A stretch of 64,000 nucleotides of DNA from Rhodocyclales bacterium (GTDB taxonomy: Bacteria; Pseudomonadota; Gammaproteobacteria; Burkholderiales; Rhodocyclaceae): assembly GCA_016235165.1 (NCBI GenBank), contig JACRLX010000012.1, positions 48,886 to 112,885 on the forward strand, in the 5' to 3' direction. The notes under the pieces were generated by a model. It saw only the letters and a list, made by a program, of their open reading frames with translations, did no database searches and was not told where the DNA came from. A program made the position numbers and the translations under genes. How positions within the stretch are numbered: position 1 is the stretch's first letter; each line of letters opens with the position of its first letter. Shown here in pieces: positions 39,150-48,597 of the stretch.

Positions 39150-42137
39150 TCAGTGCAGGTTCTTGCCGGCGGAGTAGATTGCGCCGTCATCCACCACGAC
39201 CCGGTTGGCCTGGATGTCGGCCAGCGCACTGCGTATCGTGCCGTCGGCGATCCAGTGTGCCGCATGTGGCGCGAGCAGGATTTCACGTGGCGCCATGGGG
39301 CGGGCGATGGCAAAGCCCTGGATGTAGTCGATGCCGACCTCGGCCATGGCGCGCAGGGTTGCCGCGTCCTCGACCCATTCGGCGATCGAGCGCATGCCGA
39401 GATTGCGCGAGAGGTCGCTGATCGCCTGCACGATGGAAAGGCGCGAGGGATGGCGCGCGGCCGATTCGACGATGGCGCCGTCGATCTTGATCACGTCGGC
39501 TTGCAGGTCGCACAGATACATGAAGGAGGTATAGCCGGCGCCGAAATCGTCCAGCGCCAGCTTGACGTCGAATTCGCGCAGACGCTCCAGCACACGGCGC
39601 GTCTGGTCGAAATCGCGCAGCGCGACACCCTCGGTGATTTCTGCGCAGAGCCGCGCCGCCGCGCGCGGGTGGGCGCGCAGCATGGCATAGGCATCGGCCA
39701 TGAACTGCTCGTCGTTGATCGAGGCGCCGGAAAAATTGACGGTGACGAAGCGTGTGCCGGCCAGTTGCGCCAGGTGGGTATCCAGCCATTCGAGCACCGT
39801 GCCCAGCACCCAGCGGTCGATCACGCCGACCCGGCCGTGGGCTTCGGCCACGCTGATCACGCGGCTGGCCGGCATGGTGCTGCCGTCGGGCGCGCGGGCC
39901 CGCAGCAGGACTTCGAAATCGAGGCAGCCCTGCGGGTCGTGCAGCGACATGATCGGCTGCATGGCGATGGCCAGGAATTCCGGCGCCCGCTCCGGCGTCA
40001 GGCGCGAAACCAGCACGCGCTCCTCGTCGTGTTCCTGGAAGGCCGGCGCGTCGGCGCCATAGGCGACCACATGGCCGGAAGTGGCGATGCGCTTGGCCTC
40101 GCGACAGGCGCGGTCGGCGGCGGCGATCAGGTCCGCGACCTCGATGCCGGGCGTGACTTCCACCGCGCCAAAGGAAACGCCGATGCGGAAGGCCAGCTCC
40201 TGCACGCGGAAGGGGCTGCCGTCGATCAACTCGACCAGTTCGCGGCATTTGGCGCTGGCCTCGGTCAGGGCCATGCCGCGCAACAGGATGAGGAATTCGT
40301 CGCCACCGATGCGCCCCAGCAGGTGTTCGCTGCCCAGCGATTTGTTGATCCGGTTGCACAGCTGGCGCAGCACTTCGTCGCCGGCGGTATGGCCGAACAG
40401 GTCATTCACGGTCTTGAAGCGGTCCAGGTCCATGTAGGCCAGGGTTATCGGCGACTGGTCGCCCGCCGCGCGGATCGCGCCGCGCAAGGCCTGCTCGATG
40501 GCGCGGCGCGACAGCGTGCCGGTGAGCTGGTCGTGATCGGCCAGGTACATCAGCTTGCGGTTGGCGGTGACGGCCTCGGTGATGTCCTCGATCGAGCCCT
40601 CGATCAGGCTCTCGCCGATCGAGGCGCGGGCTTCATACCAGGCGTGCTGGTCCCGCGACTGGAAACGCAACTGGCCGCGCGGGCCGTCGGCGAGCAGGCT
40701 GGACAGCGCTTCCCAGCTGCCGGGCTCGAAATAATCCTGCCAGCGCGCCTTGCCTTCCAGCACGCCCTGTCCCAGCAGGCGGCCCAGCGCCGGGTTGCCG
40801 CGCAGCAGGCGGCCGGTGGCATCGGCGGTGAAAAACGCCACCGGAACCTGGTCATAGGTTTTTTGCAGGGCCATCTCGGCGCCCTCGCGACCGGAGCGCT
40901 CGATGCGCATTTGCTCCGCCAGGGCCATCGCCACCAGCAGGCCGGAACTCAGGGCGGCGGTGACGCTGTTGACATAGGGCAAGGGGCCGGGGAGGCCGAA
41001 CATGGCCTTGATCACTTCGGCGAATCCGGCGATCGCGGTGACCACCAGCGAGCCGGCGAACCACATGGCGATGCGCGAGCGCGACACCAGCAGGATGCTG
41101 CCAAGATACCAGACGATGATGCCGTAGCCGACGAAGGAGCCGATCCACAGCATCGGAATGAAGTTGCGGTAGGGCAGCAGGAAGGCGGCCGCGAACATCG
41201 GCAGCCAGAGCAGTTCCAGGACGCGAATCGGGAGGTGTTCGCCAAGTCGCTTGAGGTCGTCCTGAAACAGGCGTGTGAAGAGGAAGGCCGTCAGCGGGAA
41301 ATTGCAGGCGAGCACGAACTTGCGTGTGCCATCGAGCCACGCCGCCGGCACCTGGTGTCCCAGCCAATGCATGTCCCAACCGGCGGAAATCGCACCGACG
41401 CGCGCGCTCACCAACAGCCAACCGGCGAATGCCAGATATACCGGCTCGCGGTTGACCAGCGCGGCCAGCAGCATGAAGATCGCCAGCACGGTCAGGCCGC
41501 CTTCGAGCAGCCCCATGTCGTTGGCGAATCCGCGTTGCGCAATGTCGAACTCGGTTGCCTGCCAGGCGGTCACTGAAAGCCGGGCCGGCCCGACGAAGGT
41601 GGCGCGGCACAGCAAGGGTACGCCGGAGAGATTTACGCCGTTGGTCGCAAACCCCGCGTTGGCCAGTATCAGTGCGTCGCTGCCGCCTGCCCGCGTCGCG
41701 CTGCCCAGCGGCTTCAGGTCGGTACCGCGCCAGCAGCTCAGGGTACGCGCGTGGCGCGACGGAAAGACCACCACCGGCGGGCCGGCGGCGTCGACTTCAA
41801 GCCTGGGCGGCGTAAAGCGGAACCAGACCGGAGCCTCGGAGAGCTGGGTGTCGAACGAGGTCGTCGGACGCGCGCCGCGGAGCGCCTCGCGTGCCGCCGC
41901 CGGTTCCATGCCGCCATCGTCGGGAATGAATGAAAGCGCGGCAAACTGCAGGTCGGGCGGGGGGCGCTGGCCGGTGCCGGATTCCCAGGCCGATAATGCG
42001 AGCAGCATCAGCGCGCCCAGGGTGAGCGGAATTACCGCGTAGGAGAGGCCGGCAAGCCAGCGCGTATTGCTGCGCACCAAGCCGCGCAGGGCCTCGCGCG
42101 ATGCGAGCAAGAGCAGGCGCCGCGTGCGGGAACTCAT
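39150..42137 (-). CDS. multi-TM PAS-GGDEF-EAL protein
   Basis: 7-TM-like N-terminal half; GRIGGDEFLILL; DFEVLLRAR (EAL-type motif); LALDDFGAGYTSFMYL. Confidence 0.87.
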   Translation of the reverse strand: MSSRTRRLLLLASREALRGLVRSNTRWLAGLSYAVIPLTLGALMLLALSAWESGTGQRPPPDLQFAALSFIPDDGGMEPAAAREALRGARPTTSFDTQLSEAPVWFRFTPPRLEVDAAGPPVVVFPSRHARTLSCWRGTDLKPLGSATRAGGSDALILANAGFATNGVNLSGVPLLCRATFVGPARLSVTAWQATEFDIAQRGFANDMGLLEGGLTVLAIFMLLAALVNREPVYLAFAGWLLVSARVGAISAGWDMHWLGHQVPAAWLDGTRKFVLACNFPLTAFLFTRLFQDDLKRLGEHLPIRVLELLWLPMFAAAFLLPYRNFIPMLWIGSFVGYGIIVWYLGSILLVSRSRIAMWFAGSLVVTAIAGFAEVIKAMFGLPGPLPYVNSVTAALSSGLLVAMALAEQMRIERSGREGAEMALQKTYDQVPVAFFTADATGRLLRGNPALGRLLGQGVLEGKARWQDYFEPGSWEALSSLLADGPRGQLRFQSRDQHAWYEARASIGESLIEGSIEDITEAVTANRKLMYLADHDQLTGTLSRRAIEQALRGAIRAAGDQSPITLAYMDLDRFKTVNDLFGHTAGDEVLRQLCNRINKSLGSEHLLGRIGGDEFLILLRGMALTEASAKCRELVELIDGSPFRVQELAFRIGVSFGAVEVTPGIEVADLIAAADRACREAKRIATSGHVVAYGADAPAFQEHDEERVLVSRLTPERAPEFLAIAMQPIMSLHDPQGCLDFEVLLRARAPDGSTMPASRVISVAEAHGRVGVIDRWVLGTVLEWLDTHLAQLAGTRFVTVNFSGASINDEQFMADAYAMLRAHPRAAARLCAEITEGVALRDFDQTRRVLERLREFDVKLALDDFGAGYTSFMYLCDLQADVIKIDGAIVESAARHPSRLSIVQAISDLSRNLGMRSIAEWVEDAATLRAMAEVGIDYIQGFAIARPMAPREILLAPHAAHWIADGTIRSALADIQANRVVVDDGAIYSAGKNLH

Positions 42138-42180
42138 TCAGACCGGTGGCGACGCGGGCCGGTCATCGGGCGCTGCGGCG

Positions 42181-42906
42181 TCAGCGCCTTTGCCGAAGCT
42201 CCGCGCGGGAGGAAGGTTCGCGGTCGCGGCGTGCCACGGGTTCGACGACCGGGAAAGGAGTCAGCTCGATGTCTGGATGATGGATGTCGAAGAACAGCGG
42301 GTACCACGGATGATTGACCTCTTTCCAGCGGTGCTTGGTCGCGACGATGTCGCAGACCATCACGCGATGCGGAATCATACCGGCGTGGGCCATCGGAATG
42401 AACTCGCCCCCCGGGAAAACGTCCTCGAAATACAACCACTGGTAGAAACGGTCCATCGGGGTGCGCGCGGCGGCGACGATACAGTCGATGCCGCCGGCTT
42501 CGCACTGGAGGAACATGGCCTTCAACAGCATCGCTTTCACCACGCGGCCCACCGCCGCCTGGCTGACAGCCAGGCGGGTCGCCTCGGTCAGCAGCATGGC
42601 GCGCAAGCGTTCGGGCAGCGCCACCGACTGTTCGACATCCAGCGGCCGCGCCTCGTTGGTTCGGTAGCGCATGCTCCCCAGCGGCATTCCGTCGAGTTTG
42701 GACAGCGCAACCAGAACGCGGCTGCTGCCATCGAGGTCGCTTTCCTCGGGGCTGGCAAATCGGGTCGCGAGTTCCGGCACGTGGCGACCGTAGGCACTGC
42801 GCCGGATGGTGACGGCCTTCGCCAGTTCCGCCTCGTCGCGTACGCAACGTATCACGAAAGGCAGGGACTCGGTGAGCCCGGATAGCGATCTGGAATTAGT
42901 ATTCAT
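42181..42906 (-). CDS. N-acyl amino acid synthase FeeM-like / PEP-CTERM-exosortase-associated acyltransferase-like
   Basis: IRCVRDEAELAKAVTIRRSAYGRHVPELATRF...LTEATRLAVSQAAVGRVVKAMLLKAMFLQCEAGGIDCIVAAARTPMDRFYQWLYF. Confidence 0.6.
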   Translation of the reverse strand: MNTNSRSLSGLTESLPFVIRCVRDEAELAKAVTIRRSAYGRHVPELATRFASPEESDLDGSSRVLVALSKLDGMPLGSMRYRTNEARPLDVEQSVALPERLRAMLLTEATRLAVSQAAVGRVVKAMLLKAMFLQCEAGGIDCIVAAARTPMDRFYQWLYFEDVFPGGEFIPMAHAGMIPHRVMVCDIVATKHRWKEVNHPWYPLFFDIHHPDIELTPFPVVEPVARRDREPSSRAELRQRR

Positions 42907-43010
42907 GGGGTCGAATATGCCTTGTTTTGTCTTGATTGACAAGTAGTTGGAAGCCAATATTGCGATGCAAGGTGAAAATTCGCCACACTTCGGGGGCGGC
43001 ACGCGCAATT

Positions 43011-43700
43011 TCAGGAGTTGCTGCGGTAACCGTAGCGTCGCGCCAGCACTTCGGGATTTGCGCCGAAGTAATGGGCCGCGCGCAGGCGCCACATCAGCAG
43101 CATGGTGCGCCAGACTCCATGCTGCTCCCAGCGTCGTGCCGAAGTCGTCACCGGCTCCGCCAGGCAAGCGGGTGCGGCTTCGCGCTTGAGCCTGGCACAG
43201 AGGCGTATGTCTTCCATCAGGGGGATGTCTTGGTAGCCACCGATGCGCTCGAACAGGTCGCGGCGCAGGAAGATGGCCTGGTCGCCGGTGGCGATGCCGG
43301 TAAGCCGGGAGCGCCAGTTCATCATTCGCTCGACAATCCGCAGCAAGGGGTGGCTGCCGTCGATCCGCACATCGAAGCGTCCCCAAAGCGCTCCGGCGTC
43401 GATTGCACCGACGATGGCGTCGAAAGCCCGCGGCGGTAGCTCGGTATCGGCGTGGAGGAAAAGCAGGATCTCGCCGTGGCTGATGGCGGCGCCGGCATTC
43501 ATCTGTCTGGCGCGGCCACATGCCGCGATCAGGACATGGTCGGCCAGCCCGGCACAGCGGGCGGCGGTGCCGTCGCGGCTGCCGCCATCGGCGACCACCA
43601 ACTCCACGCCTTGCGCCCGCAGGGCTTGCAGCGCCGCCAACCGGGCGCCAATCGCGGATGCTTCATCGAGCACCGGCAGGATGATCGACAAACGCCTCAT
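43011..43700 (-). CDS. family 2 glycosyltransferase (TIGR04283-like)
   Basis: LSIILPVLDEASAIGARLAALQAL...VELVVADGGSRDGT...GRARQMNAGAAISHGEILLFLHADTELP. Confidence 0.87.
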   Translation of the reverse strand: MRRLSIILPVLDEASAIGARLAALQALRAQGVELVVADGGSRDGTAARCAGLADHVLIAACGRARQMNAGAAISHGEILLFLHADTELPPRAFDAIVGAIDAGALWGRFDVRIDGSHPLLRIVERMMNWRSRLTGIATGDQAIFLRRDLFERIGGYQDIPLMEDIRLCARLKREAAPACLAEPVTTSARRWEQHGVWRTMLLMWRLRAAHYFGANPEVLARRYGYRSNS

Positions 43701-44305
43701 CGATCCGACCAGAGGAATTCGATCCGCGCATCGCGTCCGCAGGCTTGGCGATAAAAGCTGTAACGAACCGGATTCTTCCTGTGGTAGTCCTGGTGGTAGC
43801 CCTCGGCCGGCCAGAATTTCCATGCCGGCGCGATCTCGGTTTCGATCCGGGTGAAGCGCCCGCTTTTCAGCAGATGGTCGCGACTCGCCTCGGCGAGCTT
43901 GCGCTCCGCGTCGTTCTGGTAGTAGATGCCGCTGCGGTACTGGTTGCCCTTGTCGCAGAACTGACGGTCCTTCACCGTGGGGTCGATGTGGCGCCAGAAA
44001 TGGTCGAGCAGCTGCGCGTAGCCGAGCTTGCGCGGATCGTAGATGACGCGCACGGCTTCGGTGTGGCCGGTGCCGCCGTGCGCCACCTGTTCGTAGGTGG
44101 GGAAGGGAATTTTGCCGCCGATGTAGCCCGATTCGGCCTCGATCACGCCGGGCAGTTTTTCGAAATCGTGCTCCACGCACCAGAAGCAGCCACCGGCAAA
44201 GATGGCGGTGGCCATGCCGGGAGGTACCGGAATCGATTCCGCGCTGGCGGCGCAGCCAAGCAGACTTCCGGCCGCCAGCAAAGCCGTTGCGAGCGAGCGC
44301 TTCAT
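43697..44305 (-). CDS. msrA: peptide methionine sulfoxide reductase MsrA, exported
   Basis: Signal peptide; AIFAGGCFWCVEHDFEKLPGVIEAESGYIGG. Confidence 0.95.
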   Translation of the reverse strand: MKRSLATALLAAGSLLGCAASAESIPVPPGMATAIFAGGCFWCVEHDFEKLPGVIEAESGYIGGKIPFPTYEQVAHGGTGHTEAVRVIYDPRKLGYAQLLDHFWRHIDPTVKDRQFCDKGNQYRSGIYYQNDAERKLAEASRDHLLKSGRFTRIETEIAPAWKFWPAEGYHQDYHRKNPVRYSFYRQACGRDARIEFLWSDR

Positions 44306-44802
44306 GTGCGCAGCGCCGGCAAGGCGTCGCCGCGGGCGACGAAGCGCAGGGCGATACCGTTGTTGCAGTAGCGTTTGCCGGTGGGCTGCGGGCCGTCGCT
44401 GAAGACATGGCCCTGATGGCCGCCACAGCGCGAGCAGTGGTATTCGGTGCGCGGATAAATCAGCTTGAAATCGGTCGACGTCCCCAGCGCTCCCGGCAGG
44501 CCCTGCCAGAAACTGGGCCAGCCGGTGCCGCTTTCGTATTTGTGCGCGGCATCGAACAGGGGCAGGTTGCAGGCCGCGCAAAGGTAAGTGCCGGGCCGTT
44601 TTTCGTTGTTGAGCAGGCTGCTGCCGGCACGCTCCGTGCCGTCCTCGAACAAGACCTGGTAGGCCTCGGCCGAAAGCAGTTTCTTCCATTCGTCACGAGT
44701 CTTGCTGACGGCGAACTTTCCGTTGGCGCCCGCGGCGACGCCGGTCAGCAACGGCGTGGCAAGCAGTCCGGTGACGGTATAAAGCCAGCTGCGGCGATTC
44801 AT
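44302..44802 (-). CDS. msrB: peptide methionine sulfoxide reductase MsrB, exported
   Basis: Tat-like signal MNRRSWLYTVTG; CAACNLPLF...YESGTGWPSFW...YHCSRCGGHQGHVF...KRYCNNGIALRF. Confidence 0.95.
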   Translation of the reverse strand: MNRRSWLYTVTGLLATPLLTGVAAGANGKFAVSKTRDEWKKLLSAEAYQVLFEDGTERAGSSLLNNEKRPGTYLCAACNLPLFDAAHKYESGTGWPSFWQGLPGALGTSTDFKLIYPRTEYHCSRCGGHQGHVFSDGPQPTGKRYCNNGIALRFVARGDALPALRT

Positions 44803-44949
44803 GTGCTTCTCCTGTCGTTGGTTGACGGCGCCGGTAGCGATGGCGCTCCCCATTTGGTCGCGCCCGGCGGCTTTTCCTTACGCCAGCCGATTTCCCATGT
44901 TAGTCAGATTGCGTCAAAATGCGTTCCATTCCCAATTACGACACTGTTC

Positions 44950-45528
44950 ATGGAGCCGGACCGTCATTCCGAATTGAACGCCCTGCGCCCGGATCTGCTG
45001 CGTTTTGCGCGCTTGCAGTTGCGCGACGCCGGGGCGGCCGAGGATGCGGTGCAGGAAACCCTGCTGGCTGCGCTTGCAGGCGGCAAGAACTTCGAGCAGA
45101 GGTCCGCGTACAAGACCTGGTTGATCTCCATCCTGCGCAACAAGATCATCGACATCATTCGCAGCCAGGGCCGCGAGGCACCCCTGTCGACCCTGGCGGA
45201 CAACGATGAGGCGGAGGAGGCAATGATTGACGCCTTGTTCGAGACCGATGGTCACTGGCGCGCGGAGATGCGTCCGGCGCGCTGGGCCGACCCCGAGGCT
45301 TCACTGGAGCAGCAACAGTTCTGGCGCGTGTTCGAAGCCTGCCTCGACCACCTGCCGGAAAAAACCGCGCGCGTGTTCATGATGCGCGAGGTGCTCGGCC
45401 TCGAAACCGAGGAAATCTGTAAGGAAACCGGCATCAGCACGTCCAACTGCTGGGTGGTGTTGCATCGGGCGCGTCTGGCCCTGCGCGCCTGTCTGCAACA
45501 GGGTTGGTTTGCCGGGGCGGAGGCCTGA
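44950..45528 (+). CDS. ECF RNA polymerase sigma factor
   Basis: MEPDRHSELNALRPDLLRFARLQLRDAGAAEDAVQETLLAAL...LPEKTARVFMMREVLGLETEEICKETGISTSNCWVVLHRARLALRACL. Confidence 0.93.
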   Translation: MEPDRHSELNALRPDLLRFARLQLRDAGAAEDAVQETLLAALAGGKNFEQRSAYKTWLISILRNKIIDIIRSQGREAPLSTLADNDEAEEAMIDALFETDGHWRAEMRPARWADPEASLEQQQFWRVFEACLDHLPEKTARVFMMREVLGLETEEICKETGISTSNCWVVLHRARLALRACLQQGWFAGAEA

Positions 45529-45529
45529 G

Positions 45530-45712
45530 ATGCTGAGCTGCAAGCAGGCGACCGAGCTGATGTCGCAGGAACAGGATCGACGCCTGGGTCTCACCGAGCG
45601 CATCGGCTTGCGCCTGCATGTATTGATCTGCGATGCCTGTAGCAACTATCGGCGCCAGATGGCTTTCCTGCGCCAGGCATGCCGACGCTTCGGCAGCGGG
45701 GGGGCGCCTTGA
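45530..45712 (+). CDS. zinc-finger anti-sigma factor-like protein
   Basis: MLSCKQATELMSQEQDRRLGLTERIGLRLHVLICDACSNY (Hx3Cx2C), directly after the ECF sigma gene. Confidence 0.82.
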   Translation: MLSCKQATELMSQEQDRRLGLTERIGLRLHVLICDACSNYRRQMAFLRQACRRFGSGGAP

Positions 45713-45924
45713 ACGAGGTGCCGGAGGCAAACAGCGGTTGTCAGCGATGCGGCACGCGTTTCCGTTGCGGCATGGTCGGCGGCGATGGCGAATGCTGGTG
45801 CGCCGGGCTGCCGGCGGTGGCGGTCTTGCCGGTACCGCCGGCGGGGTCGGCCGCGTCCTGCTTCTGTCCGGCCTGTCTCGAAGCCGTGCGGGCGGAGCGG
45901 CTCGGTGCGGAGCGCCGGCAGTGA
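45709..45924 (+). CDS. cysteine-rich CWC family protein
   Basis: CQRCGTRFRCGMVGGDGECWCAGLP...CFCPACLEAV; TTG start overlaps the upstream stop. Confidence 0.7.
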   Translation: MNEVPEANSGCQRCGTRFRCGMVGGDGECWCAGLPAVAVLPVPPAGSAASCFCPACLEAVRAERLGAERRQ

Positions 45925-47777
45925 AGTTGCTGAACAAGATACTGCTGGTTTCGGCGATCATCCTGGCGGTGCTGGTGACGGTGCTGACTGTGCTTTCGGC
46001 GCTGAGCCTGCGCCAGTTCTCGATTTATACCGCCGAACGCCATGCCCGTTCGGTGGCAGAGACGGTCAAGGTCGGACTCACCGAGAGCATGATCAACGGC
46101 ACCATCAAGAAGCGCCAGCAGTTCCTCACCCGCATGTCGGGTATTCCCGGAGTCAATGAGGTTCGCGTCGCACGCGGTCCGGCGGTGGTGGCGCAGTTCG
46201 GCCCGGGTTTTGCCACCGAGGACGCTGTGCATCACGACGTCAAGCAAGTCCTGTCCAGCGGCCGGGAAATCTTCGAACTGGTTGAGGTCAACGGCGAGCT
46301 GATTTTTCATGCCGTGATTCCCTACATCGCCTCGGACCAGGGCATCCCCAACTGCCTGCAATGTCACACGGTGCGCGCCGGCACGGTATTGGGCGCGATC
46401 CAGGTCGATATTCCTTTCACCGAGGTGCGCCATCAGGGCCTCATCGCCGTTGCCCTGGTCAGCGTCGCCGTGCTGGTGGCCGCGCTGGTGGCCCTGGCCT
46501 TGTTGCGACGGATGATGGGTCCGTTGTCGGAAACCGCCAAGGCGGTACATGAGGTCACCTCGCAGGCGGTCGAAGGCGACTTCGGTGGTCGGGTGCGGCA
46601 ACGCAGCTCCGACGAGGTCGGCGACATTGCCTCGAACATCAATCGCCTGCTGGAATTCCTGCAACGCGAGGTCCGCACCATCCGCGACCGGGTCGGCGAG
46701 TTGATGAATTTCCAGGTCAAGGAGGGCGGCAACCAACTGGTGCACACCACCGAACTGGTCGAGACACTGGTCGAGGCGTCCCAGTTCAAGCAGGCGATCG
46801 AGGAAGATCAGACCAAGGCCGAAATCTACCAGCGCCTGGCCGACATGCTGAGCCGCAAATACCGGATACAGCGGTTCTCGATCTACGAGGTGGCTTCGAG
46901 CAAGAACCGCATGGCCGCGATGTCGATCGACGGCGATGCGGCGGCTACCTGCCGCTACTGCGATCCGCAGGTGATGGTGGACGCCAATTTCTGTCGCGCG
47001 CGCCGTACCGGCAAGGAGGTCAATGGGGTTGCCTTCCCCGGCTTATGCACCATGTTCCGTCCCGGCGCCGAAGGCGACACCCATGTCTGCCTGCCGATCA
47101 ACCAGTCGGGCAGCGCCGGCGCCGTGGTGCAGATCATCACCGGCGCCGATCAGGGCGACCTGGCCAGCCGTCTGGTGCCCTTTGTGAATGTCTATCTGCG
47201 CGAGGCCGGGCCGGTGCTGGAAGCCAAGCGCCTGATGGAACACCTGCGTGAAAATTCCCTGCGCGACCCGATGACCGGGCTCTACAACCGGCGTTTCCTC
47301 GAGGATTACGTCGGCGCACTGGTGTCCAGCAGCCAGCGACGCAAGGCCTCCTTCGCGGCATTGATGCTGGATCTCGATTTCTTCAAGCAGGTCAACGATA
47401 CCCACGGCCACGAAGCCGGCGACAAGGTGATCAAGACCCTGGCCGACCTGCTGGCGCGCAGCGTGCGCGGCTCCGATTTTGCCGTGCGCTATGGTGGCGA
47501 AGAGTTCCTCGTCGTTCTCGTCGATACCGGCATCGAACCGGCGTTGAAGGTCGCCGAGAAGATCCGTGCCGAAGTCGAGGCGACCAGGATCCCCCTGCCC
47601 AACGGAATTTTGCAGAAGACGATATCGATCGGCGTCGCCGAGTTCCCGGCCGATGCCGATACCTTCTGGCAGGTGGTGAAGTTCGCCGACGTCGCGCTCT
47701 ACAAGGCCAAGGCAAGTGGACGCAATCGCGTGATGCGCTTCCTGCCCGAAATGTGGGATGAAGACGGAGCCTATTGA
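45921..47777 (+). CDS. membrane diguanylate cyclase with haem-c (CxxCH) periplasmic sensor, HAMP, GGDEF
   Basis: NCLQCHTVRAGTVLGAIQVDIP; HAMP; CRYCDP...; MTGLYNRRFLEDYV...[15 protein letters not shown]. Confidence 0.88.
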   Translation: MKLLNKILLVSAIILAVLVTVLTVLSALSLRQFSIYTAERHARSVAETVKVGLTESMINGTIKKRQQFLTRMSGIPGVNEVRVARGPAVVAQFGPGFATEDAVHHDVKQVLSSGREIFELVEVNGELIFHAVIPYIASDQGIPNCLQCHTVRAGTVLGAIQVDIPFTEVRHQGLIAVALVSVAVLVAALVALALLRRMMGPLSETAKAVHEVTSQAVEGDFGGRVRQRSSDEVGDIASNINRLLEFLQREVRTIRDRVGELMNFQVKEGGNQLVHTTELVETLVEASQFKQAIEEDQTKAEIYQRLADMLSRKYRIQRFSIYEVASSKNRMAAMSIDGDAAATCRYCDPQVMVDANFCRARRTGKEVNGVAFPGLCTMFRPGAEGDTHVCLPINQSGSAGAVVQIITGADQGDLASRLVPFVNVYLREAGPVLEAKRLMEHLRENSLRDPMTGLYNRRFLEDYVGALVSSSQRRKASFAALMLDLDFFKQVNDTHGHEAGDKVIKTLADLLARSVRGSDFAVRYGGEEFLVVLVDTGIEPALKVAEKIRAEVEATRIPLPNGILQKTISIGVAEFPADADTFWQVVKFADVALYKAKASGRNRVMRFLPEMWDEDGAY

Positions 47778-47852
47778 TTGCCGCCGCGACAGGCCGGCAT
47801 ATTCAGTCAGGATGTTGCGTCGCCAGTGGCGACGGCTCGAAGGAGATCGGAC

Positions 47853-48593
47853 ATGAACACCACCAATCCAGCGTCGGACATTCACTCCCTGCGCATCGAG
47901 CTGCGGCGTCAGCTTGCCTTGCAGCGGCGCAGTTCGCTATACAACGTACTGGGCCTGGCCGCCGATTGCAGCGACGAGGCGATCGCCGGTGCGGTCGCCG
48001 GACTCACCGCCAACGGTGCGCAACCCGATGCCGAGGCCCGTTATGCGATCGAGATCCTAGGGCGGCCGCAAGCGCGCGAGGCCTTCGATCGCCAATTGCT
48101 CGATCAGTTGCGGCGGCCGCAGCCTGCGCCCCAGATCCTCGAACCGACAGCGCGACCGACGCGCTCACCCTGGGTGCTGCCGGTGACCGTGGGCATCCTC
48201 GGCCTGCTGGTGCTGGGTGGTGCCTGGCTGGGGCTCAGCGCGATGAAGGAGAATGCCGAGCGCGAGATGCGCCGGCTTGAGGTCGAGGCCAAGGCCGAGG
48301 AAGCCCGGCGCCGCGCCGAAGCCATACCCAAGGCTTCCGAGTTGATGCGCCAAGCGGCCGAAACCGCGGCCGCGGAACAGAAGCAGGATGCCGAGTTCAG
48401 GGAACGCATGGTCGAGGAATCGCGTGCCCGCGAGGAACGTTTTCGTGAAGAGCGCGAGAAGGCGTATCAGCAGGAACTGGCGCGCGAGGACAAGCGGCGG
48501 CAGGAAGCGCTGAAGGACGCCGATACCCGTGCCGCTCGCGACATGATGAATTCCCTGGGCTCGTCAGCGGCGCAAAAGGCCGCCGGCCGCTGA
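47853..48593 (+). CDS. hypothetical protein: J-like N-terminus, one TM, charged coiled-coil tail
   Basis: SLYNVLGLAADCSDEAIAGAVAGL...RYAIEILGRPQAREAFDRQLL; TM WVLPVTVGILGLLVLGGAWLGL; no HPD seen. Confidence 0.6.
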   Translation: MNTTNPASDIHSLRIELRRQLALQRRSSLYNVLGLAADCSDEAIAGAVAGLTANGAQPDAEARYAIEILGRPQAREAFDRQLLDQLRRPQPAPQILEPTARPTRSPWVLPVTVGILGLLVLGGAWLGLSAMKENAEREMRRLEVEAKAEEARRRAEAIPKASELMRQAAETAAAEQKQDAEFRERMVEESRAREERFREEREKAYQQELAREDKRRQEALKDADTRAARDMMNSLGSSAAQKAAGR

Positions 48594-48597
48594 GGTG

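Noticed and set aside
39153-41576. 807-aa plus-strand ORF
   Set aside because: Antisense to the PAS-GGDEF-EAL gene.
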